Source of the DNA: RGIG3009 sp045630765
GTDB lineage: Bacteria; Bacillota; Clostridia; Oscillospirales; Acutalibacteraceae
Assembly: GCA_045630765.1 (NCBI GenBank)
Contig: JAZQTM010000104.1
Coordinates: forward strand, 1 to 64,000
Reading direction: 5' to 3'
Length of the DNA: 64,000 nt
This document shows positions 50,768 through 59,936 of this stretch, piece by piece. The translations under genes were made by a program, and so were the position numbers. A model generated the notes under the pieces. It was given only the letters and a program-made list of their open reading frames with translations. It was not told where the DNA came from and ran no database searches. Position 1 is the first letter of the stretch. Each line of letters starts with the position of its first letter.

Positions 50768-51766
50768 TCAGACCACAATGAGAGCGGTCGGCAATTTGCG
50801 CAAACCGCCGAAAGAGTAGCGATGATTGATGATTTCTCCGTTATACAGCATAGCGGTAGAGGTACCGCCGTCAAGGTTGGCGGCGTTGATGGCACCGTAT
50901 TCCATCATCACTTCAATGCAATCCTTATAAGTCGCACCGATGCTCTGCGGTTGCCGTCCGTCGATGACTAAAATGAGCACGGCACCGTCCGCACGTTGTC
51001 CGACAACGGTACGGGGGTTAACACCGCCGCTCACACCGGCGATTTCAGCAGGTGTTCCGTTTATGATAAAGGCGGGACCAAAGCTGACCGCATCGCGCAT
51101 ATTCTGCTGTAAAGCTTTTTGGGCGGACATTCTGCCCACGATCAAACGATTGTCATAGTCGAAACCGACAACGGAGGAAACGTCACTCGCGGACCCGTAT
51201 ACCAACTTACCGTCGCGAATGACGATGCCGGTCGGTAAGCCCCCGAGTCCTTTACCTTCCTCATCCCAAAAGCCGCCACCGTTTACCGCGGCGACAGCGT
51301 TGTTTTCCTCGGCAAATTTATACAAGTTTTTCCCGACAACGGTTTCGCCAAAGGTAGTCAGCGAAGAAAACTTCACTCGTGACGGATCGTGCACGATCAT
51401 CATTTTTCCGGAATAGGCGGCACCGCTGATATTGATTACTTCGATCGTTTGCGGATCAATGTCATCGTCCTTTTCGGTAAACTCGGTGGTGTTATCCGTG
51501 CTTTCCTCGGTTTCAATAACGGCATTCCCCGAAGTAATCTCCTTGAGTTCCTCTTCGGAAAGGAAGATCGAAGGCACAAATTTCATGGCACTGGTTTCCA
51601 AAAGGCTGTGAACGAACAAATTGCGCGCCGTCGGAGATGGACCTTTGAACAGTACCCAACAAACGCCGACCACTGCGATCAGCAATGCGAGTAACGTTAT
51701 TCCAAACATCGCAAAAAAACGACCGATAAATCGTCCGAAAGCAGCACCCTTCGAATTGCGTTGCAT
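50768..51766 (-). CDS. Phosphodiester glycosidase (NAGPA)-domain membrane protein
   Basis: Start taken at ATG 51766 with GGGTGA 7 nt upstream; ATG 51781 is an equally possible start five codons earlier. The 332-residue product has a helix at about 20-45 (FFAMFGITLLALLIAVVGVC), an acidic linker, and from about residue 110 a NAGPA domain (PF09992 type). Its motifs are AVAAVNGGGFWDEEGKGLGG, PTGIVIRDGKLVYG, AVSFGPAFIINGTP, GVNPRTVVGQRADGAVLILV and NAANLDGGTSTAMLYNGEII. The Asp/Gly-rich LDGG motif belongs to the active site. Relatives cleave or mature phosphodiester-linked sugars on exopolysaccharides or glycoproteins. First gene of the three-gene envelope operon. Confidence 0.88.
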   Translation of the reverse strand: MQRNSKGAAFGRFIGRFFAMFGITLLALLIAVVGVCWVLFKGPSPTARNLFVHSLLETSAMKFVPSIFLSEEELKEITSGNAVIETEESTDNTTEFTEKDDDIDPQTIEVINISGAAYSGKMMIVHDPSRVKFSSLTTFGETVVGKNLYKFAEENNAVAAVNGGGFWDEEGKGLGGLPTGIVIRDGKLVYGSASDVSSVVGFDYDNRLIVGRMSAQKALQQNMRDAVSFGPAFIINGTPAEIAGVSGGVNPRTVVGQRADGAVLILVIDGRQPQSIGATYKDCIEVMMEYGAINAANLDGGTSTAMLYNGEIINHRYSFGGLRKLPTALIVV

Positions 51767-51807
51767 ACTAACTTCACCCATTCTTTCGAAATACTAAACT
51801 AAAGACT

Positions 51808-51837
51808 ATAATACTATATTTATCGACGTCTTGTCAA
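51808..51837 (-). promoter_or_regulatory. Promoter of the NAGPA/DUF2079 envelope operon
   Basis: On the minus strand TTGACA (51837-51832), 18 bp, TATTAT (51813-51808). It is divergent from the cca promoter, with only 11 bp between the two -35 boxes. Confidence 0.75.
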
Positions 51838-51848
51838 TCGTTTCGTAC

Positions 51849-51877
51849 TTTACAGACCGGCTTTGAAATGATATACT
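51849..51877 (+). promoter_or_regulatory. Promoter of the cca-prfC-mutY operon
   Basis: TTTACA (51849-51854), 17 bp, TATACT (51872-51877), 24 bp before the cca start and its AAAGGAGG site. Confidence 0.82.
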
Positions 51878-51901
51878 CATAGGCAGAAAGGAGGCGACGT
51901 T

Positions 51902-53248
51902 ATGCAACTACCGCCGTATGTTTCAAAAACACTGTTTGCGTTAGAGAGTGCCGGCTTTGAGGCTTATGTTGTCGGTGGTTGTGTACGTGACAGTCTTCTT
52001 GGGTTAACGCCGCATGATTTCGACCTGTGCACCAACGCGTTACCCGAACAGATCACAGCAGTTTTTTTAACACAAACCGTGATTCCAACGGGTATTCGGC
52101 ACGGTACGGTGACGGTGATCGCGGAGGAACACCCGCTGGAGATCACTACCTACCGTACGGAGGTCGGTTATCAGGATCATCGCCATCCGGATACCGTACA
52201 ATTTGTCAGTACGATTGAACAAGATCTCGGTCGTCGCGATTTTACGGTCAACGCCATAGCGTATCATCCGACTCGCGGAATGGTCGATCCGTTTGGTGGG
52301 GCAGACGATATCAAGCAGCGGTTATTGCGTGCGGTCGGGGATCCCGCCAAGCGTTTTGAAGAAGATGCGCTGCGTATGTTGCGCGCCTTGCGTTTTGCTT
52401 CGGTATACGGCTTGGAAATCGAGCAAAAGACAAAAACCGCGCTGCTTGATTGTGCACCGCTTTTAACGGAGATTGCCGCTGAACGCGTGGGTGCGGAACT
52501 GGGTCGGATGCTGACAGGGGAGTATATCGGCAAAGTGCTTTTTGATCTGTATCCCGTATTGTTTCCTATTTTGCCGGAACTGAAAGCCGCACAAGGGGTG
52601 GACCAACATAGCCGTTACCATCACTTGGACGTTCTTATGCATATTTTGACGTCGGTGACGTCTGCCGATGCGGATACTACCGTACGGTTAGCGGCGTTGT
52701 TGCACGATATCGGAAAACCGCATTGTTTTTCGCTTGACAATAGGGGGAACGGACATTTTTACGGTCACGCAGAGATCGGAGAGCGTGTGGCACGGGATAT
52801 TCTCTCTCGCTTGCGCTTTGATAAAAAGACTATCGAAGATGTTTGCTTGTTGATCCGTTATCACGATACGACAATTGAGCGGACCGATAAAGCAGTGGGA
52901 CGTTGGATGAATCGTTTGGGTGTACCGCTGTTGCGAAAATTACTGGTACTCAAACGCGCAGATACGATGGCGCACGCTGTTGAATTGATGGATGGGCGTT
53001 TGCAGGAGTTGCACGACATTAACGAGCGGATCGATACCTTACTTGCACAACAAGCGTGTTTCTCCCTTAAGGATTTGGCGGTAAACGGCAGCGATCTTAT
53101 GACCATTGGCATTCCACAGGGAAAAGCGGTCGGTGAATGCCTTTCGTGGCTTTTGGACGAGGTGATGGATCAGCACTTCGAAAATGAAGCCACCGTTTTG
53201 TTGGATGCGGCACGAAAAAGACTTGATTATTTTGCAAAAAAACGATAG
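51902..53248 (+). CDS. cca: CCA-adding tRNA nucleotidyltransferase with HD domain
   Basis: A 448-residue class II enzyme. The N-terminal nucleotidyltransferase core shows YVVGGCVRDSLLGLTPHDFD (GG and metal-binding D-x-D), RHGTVTVIAEEHPLEITTYR, LGRRDFTVNAIAYHP and the ERD-type helix EEDALRMLRALRFASVYGLE. A central HD domain follows (HSRYHHLDVLMHILTSV, RLAALLHDIGKPHCFS, LLIRYHDTTIERTDKAVGRW). It adds or repairs the 3' CCA of tRNAs, and the HD domain suggests an extra phosphohydrolase activity. The tRNA-Leu in this window has an encoded CCA, so for it the enzyme would act in repair. First gene of a six-gene operon. Confidence 0.94.
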   Translation: MQLPPYVSKTLFALESAGFEAYVVGGCVRDSLLGLTPHDFDLCTNALPEQITAVFLTQTVIPTGIRHGTVTVIAEEHPLEITTYRTEVGYQDHRHPDTVQFVSTIEQDLGRRDFTVNAIAYHPTRGMVDPFGGADDIKQRLLRAVGDPAKRFEEDALRMLRALRFASVYGLEIEQKTKTALLDCAPLLTEIAAERVGAELGRMLTGEYIGKVLFDLYPVLFPILPELKAAQGVDQHSRYHHLDVLMHILTSVTSADADTTVRLAALLHDIGKPHCFSLDNRGNGHFYGHAEIGERVARDILSRLRFDKKTIEDVCLLIRYHDTTIERTDKAVGRWMNRLGVPLLRKLLVLKRADTMAHAVELMDGRLQELHDINERIDTLLAQQACFSLKDLAVNGSDLMTIGIPQGKAVGECLSWLLDEVMDQHFENEATVLLDAARKRLDYFAKKR

Positions 53249-53283
53249 AATATAGGGTAATGTTTTTTACGGAGGGTACCTTT

Positions 53284-54870
53284 GTGGCACAGTTTACGAA
53301 AGAGATAGAAAAACGGCGCACGTTTGCGATTATTTCGCACCCTGATGCCGGTAAAACCACTTTGACAGAAAAGTTCTTGCTGTACGGTGGCGCAATTGCG
53401 TCTGCCGGTATGGTTAAGGGCAAAAAATCGATGAAACACGCGGTTTCCGACTGGATGGAAATTGAAAAACAGCGTGGTATTTCCGTTACATCCTCCGTGT
53501 TGCAGTTTGAATATGATGGGTATTGCATTAACATCTTGGATACCCCCGGTCACCAGGATTTCTCGGAGGATACCTATCGTACCTTGATGGCGGCGGACTC
53601 CGCGGTCATGGTGATCGATGCTTCCAAGGGTGTGGAAAAGCAGACCATCAAGTTGTTTAAGGTTTGTATGCTGCGGGATATTCCGGTATTTACTTTTATC
53701 AACAAAATGGACCGCGAAGCGCGTGATCCGTACGATCTGATGGCAGACATTGAAAGTGTGCTCGGTATCAAAACGTACCCCGTTAACTGGCCGATCGGTT
53801 CGGGCAAGGAGTTTAAGGGCGTTTACGAGCGCGAGAAAGAACGGGTACTCTCTTTCACTTACAACGGCATTGGACACGAAGCGGATGAAAAGGTAACCGA
53901 TATGGATGATCCTGCTTTGAAAGAAATGCTGGGTGATACGCTGTATCAGACCTTGATGGACGATCGTGAGTTACTCGACGGTGCGGGCGATGAATTTGAT
54001 TTAGAGGCTGTTCGTCACGGTAAACTTTCACCGGTGTTTTTCGGCTCGGCTTTAACGAACTTCGGCGTCGAACCGTTCTTGGAGAACTTCCTCAAAATGA
54101 CGACCTCGCCGTTGCCGCGTGCATCCTCAGAAGGGGAGATCGATCCGTTCAACGATGATTTTTCGGCTTTTGTTTTTAAAATTCAAGCCAACATGAACAA
54201 GGCACACCGCGACCGTATTGCTTTTATGCGTATCTGCTCGGGCAGATTTGAAAAAGGGCAGGAGGTCCACCACGTACAGGGCGGGCGCAAGATCAAACTT
54301 TCCCAGCCGCAACAGATGATGGCACAAGATCGCGAGATCGTGGAAGAAGCCTTTGCGGGCGATATTATCGGTGTGTTTGATCCCGGTATTTTCTCCATTG
54401 GCGATACCGTATGTGCATCCTCCAAAAAATTCGTGTTTGAAGGTATCCCGACCTTTGCGCCCGAGCATTTCCGTTTGGTGCGCCAAAAGGATACCATGAA
54501 ACGAAAACAGTTTATCAAAGGAACCTCGCAGATCGCGCAAGAAGGCGCTATTCAGATCTTCCAGGAGCCGGGCGGCGGTATGGAAGAAGTGATCGTCGGC
54601 GTGGTCGGTACGTTGCAATTTGACGTGCTCGAATACCGCTTGAAGAACGAATACGGTGTGGATGTCATTATGGAAGGACTGCCGTATCAGTACATTCGTT
54701 GGGTAGTTGGCGATGACATTGATGTAAAGGCTCTTGACTTAACGTCGGATACTAAATATGTGCAAGATCTTAAAGGAAATCCGCTGTTGCTTTTCACCAG
54801 CAGTTGGAACATTCAATGGGCACTCGATCACAATAAAGAGTTACAATTACAGGAGTTTAGCCGTTCATGA
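53284..54870 (+). CDS. prfC: Peptide chain release factor 3
   Basis: Start at GTG 53284, 7 nt after GGAGGG (53271-53276); the in-frame ATG at 53260 lies upstream of that site. The 528-residue GTPase has RRTFAIISHPDAGKTTLTEK (G1), EKQRGISVTSSVLQF (G2), ILDTPGHQDFSEDTYR (G3) and FTFINKMDREARDP (G4). The domains specific to RF3 follow (GPL-type linker FLKMTTSPLPRASSEG, FVFKIQANMNKAHRDRIAFM). It recycles RF1 and RF2 after peptide release. Its stop overlaps the next start by 4 bp. Confidence 0.96.
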   Translation: MAQFTKEIEKRRTFAIISHPDAGKTTLTEKFLLYGGAIASAGMVKGKKSMKHAVSDWMEIEKQRGISVTSSVLQFEYDGYCINILDTPGHQDFSEDTYRTLMAADSAVMVIDASKGVEKQTIKLFKVCMLRDIPVFTFINKMDREARDPYDLMADIESVLGIKTYPVNWPIGSGKEFKGVYEREKERVLSFTYNGIGHEADEKVTDMDDPALKEMLGDTLYQTLMDDRELLDGAGDEFDLEAVRHGKLSPVFFGSALTNFGVEPFLENFLKMTTSPLPRASSEGEIDPFNDDFSAFVFKIQANMNKAHRDRIAFMRICSGRFEKGQEVHHVQGGRKIKLSQPQQMMAQDREIVEEAFAGDIIGVFDPGIFSIGDTVCASSKKFVFEGIPTFAPEHFRLVRQKDTMKRKQFIKGTSQIAQEGAIQIFQEPGGGMEEVIVGVVGTLQFDVLEYRLKNEYGVDVIMEGLPYQYIRWVVGDDIDVKALDLTSDTKYVQDLKGNPLLLFTSSWNIQWALDHNKELQLQEFSRS

Positions 54871-55208
54871 TGAATATTCAAATCTTCGGAAAATCCAAAT
54901 GCTTTGATACCAAAAAAGCAGAGCGGTATTTTAAGGAACGCGGCATTCGCTTCCAGCGCATTGAATTGGACAAGTACGGCATCAGCCGCGGGGAATTTCA
55001 ATCGGTTAGAGCAGCCGTTGGTTTGGAGGCTTTAATTGATCCAAAGGCAAAAGAAGCGGCTTTGATCCGTTACCTTGCGTATGACAGCGACAAGGAAGAA
55101 AAACTGCTTGAAACCCCAAAAGCGTTGCGTACACCCATTGTGCGTAACGGTAAACTTGCCACCGTCGGATATTGTCCAGACGTGTGGGAAACGTGGAGAA
55201 CACTATGA
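54867..55208 (+). CDS. ArsC/Spx-family thioredoxin-fold protein
   Basis: A 113-residue protein whose start overlaps prfC. The fold pattern is NIQIFGKSKCFDTKKAERYF (single Cys at the position of the ArsC/Spx active-site Cys; no C-x-x-C), then IRFQRIELDKYGISRGEFQS and the cis-proline region ALRTPIVRNGKLATVGYCPD. It belongs to the ArsC-like (PF03960) family. It is more like the uncharacterised YffB/YusI-type members than arsenate reductase or the Spx regulator. The function is unknown. It is tightly packed in the operon, overlapping mutY by 4 bp. Confidence 0.85.
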   Translation: MMNIQIFGKSKCFDTKKAERYFKERGIRFQRIELDKYGISRGEFQSVRAAVGLEALIDPKAKEAALIRYLAYDSDKEEKLLETPKALRTPIVRNGKLATVGYCPDVWETWRTL

Positions 55209-56248
55209 AAAAGCCGATTACGGGCATTGCCGCACCGCTTGTCGCGTGGTACCGTCAGCATGAGCGTTCTTTTCCGTGGCGGGAAGATCCTTCGCCGTAT
55301 CGGGTATGGGTGTCGGAGATTATGCTTCAACAAACGCGCATCGAAGCGGCTTTACCGTATTTCGAGCGCTTTATGCAGGCATTGCCGACCGTCGCCGATT
55401 TGGCGGAAGCCTCGGAGGACGTATTGCTGAAATTGTGGGAGGGACTCGGCTATTACAGCCGCGTGCGCAACCTGCAAAAAGCCGCGCAAACGGTTATGCG
55501 GGAATTCGGGGGACAGCTTCCCGAAAATTATGAACAACTGCTTATGTTGCCCGGTATCGGTGAATACACCGCGGGTGCGATCGCATCGATCGCTTTCGGT
55601 AAACGCGCTGCCGCGGTGGACGGGAACGTATTGCGCGTTATGGCGCGCCTTACGGATGATCCCTCCGACGTGATGCAACCCCAACATCGAAAACGATTAA
55701 CCGTGCTTGTACAAAGCCTTGTGCCGGAGCAACACGCGGGAGATTTTAATCAAGGGATTATGGAACTCGGTGAAACGGTCTGCTTGCCGAATGCGCAACC
55801 GCGTTGCAGCGACTGCCCGTTGTTTGACTACTGTGCGGTGGCAGGTTTGGAGAGAGCAAGGGAATTGCCCACGCGCGCCAAACCGAAACAACGCCGCGTG
55901 GAACATCGTACGGTGTTTATAGTCGTGGCAGACGGCAAGGTGTTGTTGCATCGCCGCCCGAAAAAGGGGTTGCTCGGCGGTATGTGGGAGTTGCCGAACA
56001 TCGAATCCGACTATTCGGGCGACGTGTTGTCCGAATGGGGTATTCAGGTAACTTCTGTGGATGAACTTCCCGCCGAAAAACACGTGTTTTCACACGTTGA
56101 GTGGCATATGGTCGGTCACCTTGTAAAGGCAAAATCCATTACCCCGCAAACCGATTTCCAATTAGTTTCCAAAGAGGAATTGGCAGAGTATGCACTGCCA
56201 ACAGCCTTTCGCACCTATAGTGATATACTAAAGGAGGACGTTTTATGA
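55205..56248 (+). CDS. mutY: A/G-specific adenine DNA glycosylase MutY
   Basis: Start at ATG 55205 (347 residues), which overlaps the previous stop as ATGA; an earlier in-frame start would lie inside that gene. The catalytic part shows SFPWREDPSPYRVWVSEIML, QQTRIEAALPYFERFM (Glu), the helix-hairpin-helix LLMLPGIGEYTAGAIASIAF and VDGNVLRVMARL (Asp). Four Cys of the iron-sulfur cluster are in CLPNAQPRCSDCPLFDYC. The C-terminal NUDIX-like part (LLHRRPKKGLLGGMWELPNI) recognises 8-oxoG. It removes adenine mispaired with 8-oxoguanine. Confidence 0.95.
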   Translation: MKKPITGIAAPLVAWYRQHERSFPWREDPSPYRVWVSEIMLQQTRIEAALPYFERFMQALPTVADLAEASEDVLLKLWEGLGYYSRVRNLQKAAQTVMREFGGQLPENYEQLLMLPGIGEYTAGAIASIAFGKRAAAVDGNVLRVMARLTDDPSDVMQPQHRKRLTVLVQSLVPEQHAGDFNQGIMELGETVCLPNAQPRCSDCPLFDYCAVAGLERARELPTRAKPKQRRVEHRTVFIVVADGKVLLHRRPKKGLLGGMWELPNIESDYSGDVLSEWGIQVTSVDELPAEKHVFSHVEWHMVGHLVKAKSITPQTDFQLVSKEELAEYALPTAFRTYSDILKEDVL

Positions 56249-56724
56249 AACGCGAAGATTATCTTTCCTGGGACGAATATTTTATGGGGGTTGCCTTGCT
56301 GTCGGCACAACGCAGTAAAGATCCCGGAACGCAGGTCGGTGCCTGTATTGTCGGTCAAGACAATAAAATTTTGTCAATGGGTTATAACGGTATGCCGATC
56401 GGCTGCAGTGATGATTGTATGCCGTGGGACCGTGACGGCGATCCGCTGAATACGAAGTATCTGTTTGTTTGTCACGCCGAGCTCAATGCGATCTTAAACC
56501 ACGGTCGTTCCGGCTTGGAGGGTGCCAAGGTGTATACCACGCTGTTCCCGTGTAACGAATGTGCCAAGGCTATCATTCAATCGGGTATCAAAGAGGTCAT
56601 TTATTTGCAAGATAAGTATGCCGACACGGATTCTGTCATTGCCTCCAAGAGAATGTTTGATATGACAGGCGTTACGTATCGTGCGTTTAACGGTGAACAT
56701 AAAGACATCACACTGAAACTGTAA
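56245..56724 (+). CDS. dCMP deaminase-family protein
   Basis: A 159-residue zinc deaminase overlapping mutY by 4 bp. The zinc site is CHAELNAIL (His and catalytic Glu) and LFPCNECAKAIIQSG (two Cys). N-terminal WDEYFMGVALLSAQRSKDPG and GYNGMPIGCSDDCMPWDRDG are typical of bacterial dCMP deaminases and ComE-type relatives. It would convert dCMP to dUMP to feed dTMP synthesis. The ribosome site AAAGGAGG is in the end of mutY. Confidence 0.92.
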   Translation: MKREDYLSWDEYFMGVALLSAQRSKDPGTQVGACIVGQDNKILSMGYNGMPIGCSDDCMPWDRDGDPLNTKYLFVCHAELNAILNHGRSGLEGAKVYTTLFPCNECAKAIIQSGIKEVIYLQDKYADTDSVIASKRMFDMTGVTYRAFNGEHKDITLKL

Positions 56725-56738
56725 GAGAGATTGCGGTT

Positions 56739-57470
56739 ATGAAAACAGTTTTGATCACGGGCGCCTCCCGCGGCATCGGTGCGGCGGCGGCGCGTCTGTT
56801 TGCAAAAAACGGATATGCGGTAGCGGTCAATTACTGCTCTTCAAAAGAAGCGGCAGACCGCTTGGTTGCCGAGGTTGTAAAGACAGGCGGCGAAGCCTTT
56901 GCGGTGCAGGCGGACGTGTCGAAGGCGGATGAGGTGCGGCGAATGGTGCAGGCGGTGTATGACCGCTGCGGGCATATCGACGTACTGATCCATAACGCCG
57001 GCATTGCGCAACAAAAATTATTGACGGATACCGAAGAGCGGGAATGGAACCATATGATGGGTGTCCATTTGGACGGCGCGTATCACTGCTGCAAAGAGGT
57101 CATCCCCGGTATGGTACGGCAAGGGTGCGGCAGTATCGTGACGTTATCTTCAATTTGGGGTGTCACGGGCGCTTCGTGTGAAGTGCCGTATTCCGCCGCC
57201 AAAGCGGGACTTATTGGGTTCAGCAAGGCGCTCGCAAAAGAACTCGGCCCGTCCCATATTCGGGTGAATTGTGTAGCCCCCGGTGTGATCGACACCGATA
57301 TGTGCGCGTCGTTTGATGAAGAAACCTTGAACGGCTTGGCAGAGGAAACGCCGCTCGGACGGCTCGGTAAACCGGAAGAGGTTGCCGAAACACTTTTCTT
57401 TTTAGCATCCGATGCCGCTTCTTATATTACCGGTCAGGTGATCGGTGTCAACGGCGGTTTTGTAATTTGA
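56739..57470 (+). CDS. Short-chain dehydrogenase/reductase, FabG-like
   Basis: A 243-residue SDR: LITGASRGIGAAAARLFAKN (NADP-binding T-G-x-x-x-G-I-G), LIHNAGIAQQ (N-A-G), IVTLSSIWGVTGASCEVP (catalytic Ser), PYSAAKAGLIGFSKALAKEL (Y-x-x-x-K) and the terminal GQVIGVNGGFVI. It resembles 3-oxoacyl-ACP reductase, but it is not in a fatty-acid operon. The exact substrate is therefore open; a paralogue of FabG (YmfI/ElfA type) is possible. Last gene of the cca operon, followed by a terminator. Confidence 0.87.
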   Translation: MKTVLITGASRGIGAAAARLFAKNGYAVAVNYCSSKEAADRLVAEVVKTGGEAFAVQADVSKADEVRRMVQAVYDRCGHIDVLIHNAGIAQQKLLTDTEEREWNHMMGVHLDGAYHCCKEVIPGMVRQGCGSIVTLSSIWGVTGASCEVPYSAAKAGLIGFSKALAKELGPSHIRVNCVAPGVIDTDMCASFDEETLNGLAEETPLGRLGKPEEVAETLFFLASDAASYITGQVIGVNGGFVI

Positions 57471-57474
57471 CGAT

Positions 57475-57507
57475 AAAAAGCGATGAAGCTTGGCTTCATC
57501 GCTTTTT
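57475..57507 (+). terminator. Terminator of the cca-to-SDR operon
   Basis: AAAAAGCGATGAAGC and GCTTCATCGCTTTTT form a perfect 15-bp stem with a TTG loop. Confidence 0.93.
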
Positions 57508-57573
57508 ATGTATATGTGGCTTTTTTCGGGGAGAAACTGTGGATAGTGATAAACAGAAAGGAACCGTTTGTCA

Positions 57574-59898
57574 ATGATTGATTTTTCGCAGGAAATTCTC
57601 TGTGCCTTACGGTTGGAGGGCGTTAGTGATCCCCAAAAAGCGACCGTAAAACAATGGTATACTGCCGTATCCAAAGCCGCGATGGCGCGGCTTTGCGAAG
57701 CGGAAGCGAGCACGACGAATAAAAGACGGGTTGCCTATTTTTCGGCAGAATTTTTGATCGGGCGGATGATAGAATCCAATCTGATGAATATGGGGCTATG
57801 GGAAGGCGTGGACACCTTGCTGCGCGAAAACGGCCTTTCTACCGCTATTTTTGAGGAGATTGAAGATGCTGCACTCGGCAATGGTGGACTTGGCAGGCTT
57901 GCTGCCTGTTTTTTAGATTCTGCCGCCACGCAAGGAATCCCGCTGGACGGATACGGTATTCGCTATCGGTACGGATTGTTCAAGCAAGAGATTGAGGAGG
58001 GCTTTCAAAAAGAAATCGCGGACGATTGGCTTGGTTTTGGTGATCCGTGGTCGGTGCGCAAGGCGGATGAAAAGGTGCTCGTGACCTTTGCTGATGAGCA
58101 GGTTTATGCCGTGCCGTACGATAGTCCCGTGATCGGTTACGGCGGTAAGACCGTCAACCACTTGCGTTTGTGGCAAGCCGAGGCGGTCCATCCTTTCGAT
58201 TTTGCGTTGTTTAATCAGCAAAAATACGACAAAGCCGTCAAGGAACGTGATCGCGCCGAACGGATCAGTATGGTGTTATATCCAAACGACGACACCGAAG
58301 CGGGTAAAAAGCTTCGATTAAAACAACAGTATTTCTTTTGCAGTGCCTCGTTGCAGGATCTTCTTCGGCGCTATAAGCGGCAGTATGGCACGGATTTTTC
58401 GCATTTCTCCGAACGATATGCCATTCAACTTAACGATACGCATCCGACAGTGTCTATCCCCGAACTTATTCGTTTGCTGACGGAAGAAGGGGTATCGTTT
58501 GCCGATGCGTTGCAGATCGCGCGAGATACCTTTGCGTATACCAATCACACCATTTTACCGGAAGCGCTTGAAAAGTGGAACGTCAAACTATTTCGTAGCG
58601 TATTGCCACAGATATATCGCTATATTTTGCGTATCCAAAAGGCGTTGGCGCGCCATCTTACGGCGCGTGGTATCACAGATACCAAACCATACGATATCAT
58701 TGATGGCTCGCACGTTCATATGGCACGTTTGGCGATTTTTGTGTCACACTCGGTCAACGGTGTGGCGCGCTTGCACAGCGAATTGCTCAAAATAAGCGCT
58801 TTGCCGGAATGGTATCGCCTGTATCCCGAACGTTTCAACAACAAGACGAACGGTATCACACAACGCCGCTGGTTGGCACTTGCCAATCACGAATTGTCAA
58901 GGCTGATTACCGAAACCATTGGCAAACGTTGGATCACCGATTTGATGCAACTTGAACAACTGAAACCTTATGCGGAGGATCCTGCATTTTTACAAGCACT
59001 GCATACCGTAAAAAGACTCAAAAAGCAACAACTTGCCGAGTATATCCAAGCGCACAGCGGGTTGCATCTCAAATCCGACTTTCTGCTGGACGTTCAAGCA
59101 AAACGTTTGCACGAATATAAACGGCAACTGCTCAATGCGTTTTCCATTCTCGACACCTATTTCGGTATCAAAGACGGTCGCATCACCGATTTTACACCGA
59201 CAGCATACCTGTTTGCCGCGAAAGCCGCTCCCGGTTACGGGCGTGCAAAAGCGATTATCAAGTTTATCAATGAAATCGCCGCTCTTATCAATAAAGATAC
59301 GGTGGTTTCGGATCGTATGCAGGTACTCTTTTTGCCCAACTACACGGTATCGTATGCCGAAAAGATCATTCCCGCGGCGGACGTATCAGAACAGATTTCC
59401 ACGGCAGGAACGGAAGCTTCCGGTACCGGCAATATGAAATTCATGCTCAATGGTGCGGTGACACTCGGCACGTACGACGGTGCAAACATTGAGATCGTCG
59501 AGCGGGCAGGGGAGGAAAACAACTATATTTTCGGTGCGCGTGTGGAGGATCTCCACGCAATGAAGGATACCTATTCACCGCAAGCATATCTGCAGTCAGA
59601 GCCGCGTTTGCGGCGCGTAGTCGATACCTTGGTTGACGGCACGTTTGACGATGGCGGAACGGGAATGTTTCGCGACCTGTACGATTCGCTCACCACGGGC
59701 GCGTTATGGCATCGTTCCGATCCGTATTACGTGCTCGCCGATTTTATACCGTATTGCAAGCGGCGAGCAGAACTGAATCGTGATTATCAAAACCGCGAGT
59801 TGTTTGATCGCAAATCGCTGCTTAATATCGCCCATGCCGGTTACTTTTCCAGCGACAGGACTATCAAAGAATATGCCGAAGATATCTGGAAACTATAA
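57574..59898 (+). CDS. glgP: Glycogen/alpha-glucan phosphorylase
   Basis: Start at ATG 57574 (774 residues), about 10 nt after GAAAGGAA; a TTG two codons earlier is too close. GT35 features: RRVAYFSAEFLIGRMIESNL, ALGNGGLGRLAACFLDSAAT, IRYRYGLFKQEIEEGFQKE, AIQLNDTHPTVSIPELIRLL and MARLAIFVSHSVNGVARLHS. The PLP-lysine region is EASGTGNMKFMLNGAVTLGT followed by YDGANIEI. The enzyme releases glucose-1-phosphate from glycogen or maltodextrin. It is slightly shorter than the usual 800 or more residues. It is not clustered with other glycogen genes here and forms a single-gene unit. Confidence 0.95.
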   Translation: MIDFSQEILCALRLEGVSDPQKATVKQWYTAVSKAAMARLCEAEASTTNKRRVAYFSAEFLIGRMIESNLMNMGLWEGVDTLLRENGLSTAIFEEIEDAALGNGGLGRLAACFLDSAATQGIPLDGYGIRYRYGLFKQEIEEGFQKEIADDWLGFGDPWSVRKADEKVLVTFADEQVYAVPYDSPVIGYGGKTVNHLRLWQAEAVHPFDFALFNQQKYDKAVKERDRAERISMVLYPNDDTEAGKKLRLKQQYFFCSASLQDLLRRYKRQYGTDFSHFSERYAIQLNDTHPTVSIPELIRLLTEEGVSFADALQIARDTFAYTNHTILPEALEKWNVKLFRSVLPQIYRYILRIQKALARHLTARGITDTKPYDIIDGSHVHMARLAIFVSHSVNGVARLHSELLKISALPEWYRLYPERFNNKTNGITQRRWLALANHELSRLITETIGKRWITDLMQLEQLKPYAEDPAFLQALHTVKRLKKQQLAEYIQAHSGLHLKSDFLLDVQAKRLHEYKRQLLNAFSILDTYFGIKDGRITDFTPTAYLFAAKAAPGYGRAKAIIKFINEIAALINKDTVVSDRMQVLFLPNYTVSYAEKIIPAADVSEQISTAGTEASGTGNMKFMLNGAVTLGTYDGANIEIVERAGEENNYIFGARVEDLHAMKDTYSPQAYLQSEPRLRRVVDTLVDGTFDDGGTGMFRDLYDSLTTGALWHRSDPYYVLADFIPYCKRRAELNRDYQNRELFDRKSLLNIAHAGYFSSDRTIKEYAEDIWKL

Positions 59899-59936
59899 AA
59901 AAGGCAGCGCCTTTGGCGCTGCCTTTACTATTTTTT
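59895..59936. terminator. Bidirectional terminator between glgP and the rRNA methyltransferase gene
   Basis: Arms AAAGGCAGCGCC (59900-59911) and GGCGCTGCCTTT (59915-59926) with T-rich tracts on both outer sides. Confidence 0.88.

Noticed and set aside
52743..52756. Further AACGGACAT match inside cca
   Set aside because: It is within coding sequence, unpaired and not near a promoter; a seven-base core is expected several times by chance in 64 kb.
54867..55208. Arsenate reductase or Spx regulator
   Set aside because: It has the family fold, but there are no ars genes nearby and no C-x-x-C redox switch, so only a family-level call is justified.
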